Positions 59,557 to 64,000 of a stretch of 64,000 bases of DNA are shown here, one piece after another. Origin of the DNA: Spongilla lacustris (taxonomy: Eukaryota > Porifera > Demospongiae > Spongillida > Spongillidae). The stretch covers positions 3,924,249-3,988,248 of the forward strand of contig OX442430.1 in NCBI GenBank assembly GCA_949361645.1. Reading direction: 5' to 3'. The translations under genes were made by a program, and so were the position numbers. Numbering within the stretch: position 1 is the first letter of the stretch; the number at the start of each line of letters is the position of its first letter. The notes under the pieces are model-generated. The model had not been told where the DNA came from. It saw only the letters and a program-made list of their open reading frames with translations, and made no database searches.

Positions 59557-61733
59557 ATGACTACTGCGCCTGGCAATCCAGTACGTTTTTTAATCGAATA
59601 GCAACTGAGAAAATTCACGGAATGATTGTCTATTTGTGTTTACCTCCTGTTTTGTACTTTCGCATACGGTACGCGATCGTAGAGATTTCCGATACGTTCT
59701 ATGTCTTCTCCAAGTGGGGTTACAACGGATGCGCCCCGAGAGCAAGTTAAAGCTGCAACCAACGTAAATAGAGAACAAGTTTACGTGTGGATCCAAGAAC
59801 TTTTGCATCCGGACACTAGAGAACACGCACTGATTGAGCTAAGTAAAAAGCGGGAAGTCCTCCCGGAACTAGCCCCACTACTCTGGCACTCGTTCGGTAC
59901 CATGGCCGCGCTATTGCAGGAAATAGTGATGATATATCCTGTAATAAATCCTCCGACGCTTACTGTGAGTAAATGGAATGAAACCCGGGTTATGTTCTAA
60001 CAGTAACTGCATGAAATTGTTGTGCTGCTTTGCAATGTCTATACTAAATTCAATATGCCTACTACAGCTAAGTAATACATAATATTCAAATTGCTGTACA
60101 TTGTTCATCATAGGCGCAACAATCCAACAGAGTGTGCAATGCATTGGCACTCCTACAATGTGTCGCCTCTCATCCTGAAACTAGATCTGCCTTTCTTAGC
60201 GGTAAGTCAGGTTTGAAAGGTCATGGTGATATATTTGCCTTATGCATGGCAGCTTTAGTTAGTTAAGAGGGGGGAAAAAGGAGTCATTTTGTGTTTGTAC
60301 ATGTGGTTATCAGCTCTGTGCATCACAGAGTGTACATGTACCTTGCATGTTCCAAAATCGTGTCATGTAGTAGATAATAAATATAGAAATGTTAATTTAT
60401 GTACCCTTTTGTGCACTTGTTCCAGAGCTACACTGTTCTTGGATTGATTGTATATAAAGGCACACCCTAACAAAATCACTCCATTTTATTGGCAGACAAC
60501 AGTGATCTGATCAATTTTTTTTTTTAAATTCAGCACACATCCCACTCTTCCTATACCCTTTTCTTCACACTGTGAGCAAGTCGAGACCTTTTGAGTACCT
60601 GAGGCTTACCAGCCTTGGAGTGGTTGGGGCTCTTGTAAAGGTATTACTGTGTGTGCTTCTGTTCTTGTGGCCAAAACAAAAACAATGAAGTTGTCTCATT
60701 GTGGGGAGTGGAGGGAAGGTGGTTGAGCATTATTTGCTAATCAATCAATCCAATTGGTGTTCGGCTTTTAACATCAGTTTGTTTGGTTGAATGGCATTTT
60801 TCTATACATTTGTAGACTGATGAACAAGAAGTCATCAATTTTTTACTCACAACTGAAATAATTCCACTGTGTCTGAGAATAATGGAATCAGGGAGTGAAC
60901 TGTCGAAAACAGTTGCAACATTTATCCTTCAAAAAATTCTGCTTGATGACACTGGACTGTCGTATATTTGTCAAACATTTGAGCGGTTCTCACATGTGGC
61001 AATGATACTTGTGAGTGAATTTTACTGCAGGGATGCTGGCTGCACCTTATCATTTCTACCCATAGCAGACCTAGTTATTATTGATTTACACATTGATGAT
61101 TAATTTTGTGTCTCTTCAGGAGAAAATGGTCGTCTCTTTAGCAAAGGAACCATCTACAAGACTGCTAAAGCATGTTGTGCGTTGTTACCTGCGACTCTCA
61201 GACAATCCACGGTATGTAATCATCCGTGCATGGAATATCATCTTGCAGTACTTACTCTACCATGCTGACTGTCATTATGAAACTTTTGACTCAATTATAA
61301 ACTATATTGTATTCTTGACATCCTTGAGTACATACAGCTCTTGGTAGATAAGGAAAATTGCCTGTTGTTTTTGGTTTTTAGTTCTCATTAATGTTCACAT
61401 ATTACATCTGTACTGTCCAGAGGAAAGAATACTGGCTAAGATTTTCAGTTGTGGTGTTGGTTTCCATGTTATTAGTCAATCATCCTGGTTCACAACACAT
61501 TCATATCACTTGCAACATTTAATAGTAGTGGCATTGTAACTATTTACATCACAGTGTTTTGAATGATTTTGATTTTGAACTCTTCTAGTGCTCGTGAGGC
61601 CCTGCGGCAATGTCTTCCAGAACAACTAAAGGACAACACCTTTTCAGTTACTCTAAAAGATGACAGCACTACTAAGAAGTGGTTATCTCAAGTACTTCAG
61701 AATGTAGGGATAGAACCCCCAGCATTTTGTTGA
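59557..61733 (+). CDS. CNOT9: CNOT9 (Rcd-1/RQCD1), CCR4-NOT complex subunit (complete, 7 exons)
   Basis: Exons: 59557-59580, 59683-59964, 60114-60201, 60534-60640, 60816-61010, 61120-61211, 61589-61733. They sum to 933 nt, 310 residues (human 299). The armadillo-repeat fold is nearly identical to that of other animals: [100 protein letters not shown]. In the family it binds the NOT module and recruits GW182 and other tryptophan-containing adaptors for mRNA deadenylation and repression. The start is less certain: exon 1 adds [14 protein letters not shown] before a second in-frame ATG at 59,701, which could be used instead. The C-terminus (VGIEPPAFC) differs from the vertebrate tail, as is common. 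Confidence 0.97.
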
Positions 61734-62851
61734 TTGAATGGTTTGATTATTGGAAAATCATGCAATTTTATCGTTGCAAAATTGTTGTGAGATTTTTTTT
61801 AAAAACAGCTTCGTGCAGGCAAGATGTACCTTCTTTATAAATGCCTACTACAGCTGCCGGTACATGCAATGGAGATAAGCAGGATCACTCATCAGGCTTC
61901 GATATTGCTTCGACACACTAATCAAACTGTGCATTGGTGCCTTACACATACTAGTACAGTTTTTTTAAAAGCGACTGGTTACAACTTACAAGTGCCCGTC
62001 GTTATAGCAGCCATTTCCCCTTTGCAGACAACTAATTAGTTATTTCATATAGATACCGGTAGTTCATAGATTCGAAATTAAATGAAGTTATCGAGCTATT
62101 TTTAGAATAGTTTAGGTACGCACAGATCGTAAATATAGAAACAAAATTTACCACCATCTTGGTTGACGAATTTGTAGACAAGGCAGTTTGCTGAAGAAAA
62201 GCTGAACTGGTGAGTACATGTAATGAGCATCCAACTAATTGTTCACTGGGCATTCGAAGTTAAATGATGTTATCGAGAGAGTGTTCTATTTTTAGAATAG
62301 TTTAGGTGTGCACTGGTCGTAAATATAGAAAACAATTTGACCACCATCTTGGTTGACGAATTTGTAGACAAGGCAGTTGACCGAAAGAAAGCTAAACTGG
62401 TGAGTAATGAGCATTCGACTTTACCGCTATTTGGCGCTTGGTCGCCGCTAACTGCTAGGAATAAGTGAAGTTACCGCTGTATGAAATGAAAGAAGTCGTC
62501 GGTGATGTTACCACGCATGTTAGACCTATTCTAGTTTGTATTCCTGTAGTGGCTAGAAACCTTTTTTTTCCCTTCCTCGTGTTGTATGGCTGTACTGCAT
62601 GCACATTCCAGTCAACTTTTCGTACATGGTGCACTAAATTACACAACAAGCCTGTAATAGTGTTGTTGTAGGGTTTATTAGCTAGGCGCTACATTTGAGT
62701 GAATGGGCGAAAAGGGACCGATAGTGATTGGAAGCTGTTCCTCCCGTTCATGTTTGGGTGTGGTCACAGTCAAGTGTTTTGGGAATTCCTGGTCACGTGA
62801 CTGGTGAGTTCGGGATGATTTGGATTTCTGTGTGCAGGTGGCTGGTCAGAC
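61734..62851. other. Intergenic region CNOT9-ARF6 with a ~175 bp tandem duplication
   Basis: Two direct copies, about 62,069-62,230 and 62,252-62,414, share TAGAATAGTTTAGGT, CGTAAATATAGAAA, CACCATCTTGGTTGACGAAT and TTTGTAGACAAGGCAGTT. The ARF6 promoter and 5' UTR should lie between ~62,420 and 62,851. A 68-codon frame at 62,465-62,671 has no recognised domain and is not called. Confidence 0.7.
62069..62414 (+). repeat. Tandem direct duplication, two ~165-175 bp copies
   Basis: The copies differ by scattered substitutions and small indels, so the duplication is not very recent. Each ends in AAACTGGTGAGTA/CTGAACTGGTGAGTAC, which resembles a splice donor, so the units could contain duplicated 5' non-coding exons of ARF6. 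This is speculation based only on the donor-like ends. Confidence 0.8.

Positions 62852-64000
<1,149 letters not shown>

Noticed and set aside
62465..62671. 68-codon plus-strand ORF upstream of ARF6
   Set aside because: No homology recognised and no conserved composition; likely chance.

Overview
The window is intron-rich, AT-biased animal genomic DNA with six recognisable, widely conserved metazoan genes in about 64 kb. Short introns, intergenic gaps down to about 100 bp, head-to-head gene pairs and very frequent ACATGT/TGTACA words in introns suggest an early-branching invertebrate, most likely a sponge. That placement is an inference from style, not a proven taxon.

Layout. (1) 5,581 down to ~1,930, minus strand: signal peptide and luminal stress-sensing domain of an IRE1/ERN1-type ER sensor. 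The kinase/RNase part lies beyond the left edge. (2) 5,666-22,143, plus: complete SPAG17 (PF6), a ciliary central-apparatus protein, in 14 exons, starting 84 bp from IRE1. (3) Inside its 8.7 kb fifth intron sits a U2 snRNA gene copy cut in two by a full-length restriction-like-endonuclease (R2-group) non-LTR retrotransposon with an uninterrupted 1,632-codon frame. A terminal-inverted-repeat element follows. (4) 31,280-24,152, minus: CENPC, the inner-kinetochore protein, with nine tandem ~80-residue repeats that each carry an AT-hook. (5) 31,773-40,601: a ~8.8 kb palindrome whose arms end in a dispersed terminal repeat and whose interior is satellite built on GTAGTGCTATGGTGC. (6) 59,422-40,997, minus: complete SUPT5H (SPT5) in 26 exons, its introns holding several non-autonomous elements. 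(7) 59,557-61,733, plus: complete CNOT9 in 7 exons, 134 bp from SPT5. (8) 62,852 to the right edge, plus: first two exons of ARF6.

The host genes are unrelated housekeeping or ciliary genes (ER stress sensing, cilia, kinetochore, transcription elongation, mRNA decay, membrane traffic) and do not form a pathway. The two head-to-head pairs (IRE1/SPAG17 and SPT5/CNOT9) probably share promoters. The standout system is the U2-inserted retrotransposon: U2 nt 1-32 lie at 9,301-9,332 and nt ~40 to the 3' end at 14,673-14,820. About seven nucleotides covering the branch-site recognition sequence are missing. An RLE-type element in U2 matches the published Utopia lineage. Second in interest are the AT-hook array in CENP-C and the giant palindrome.
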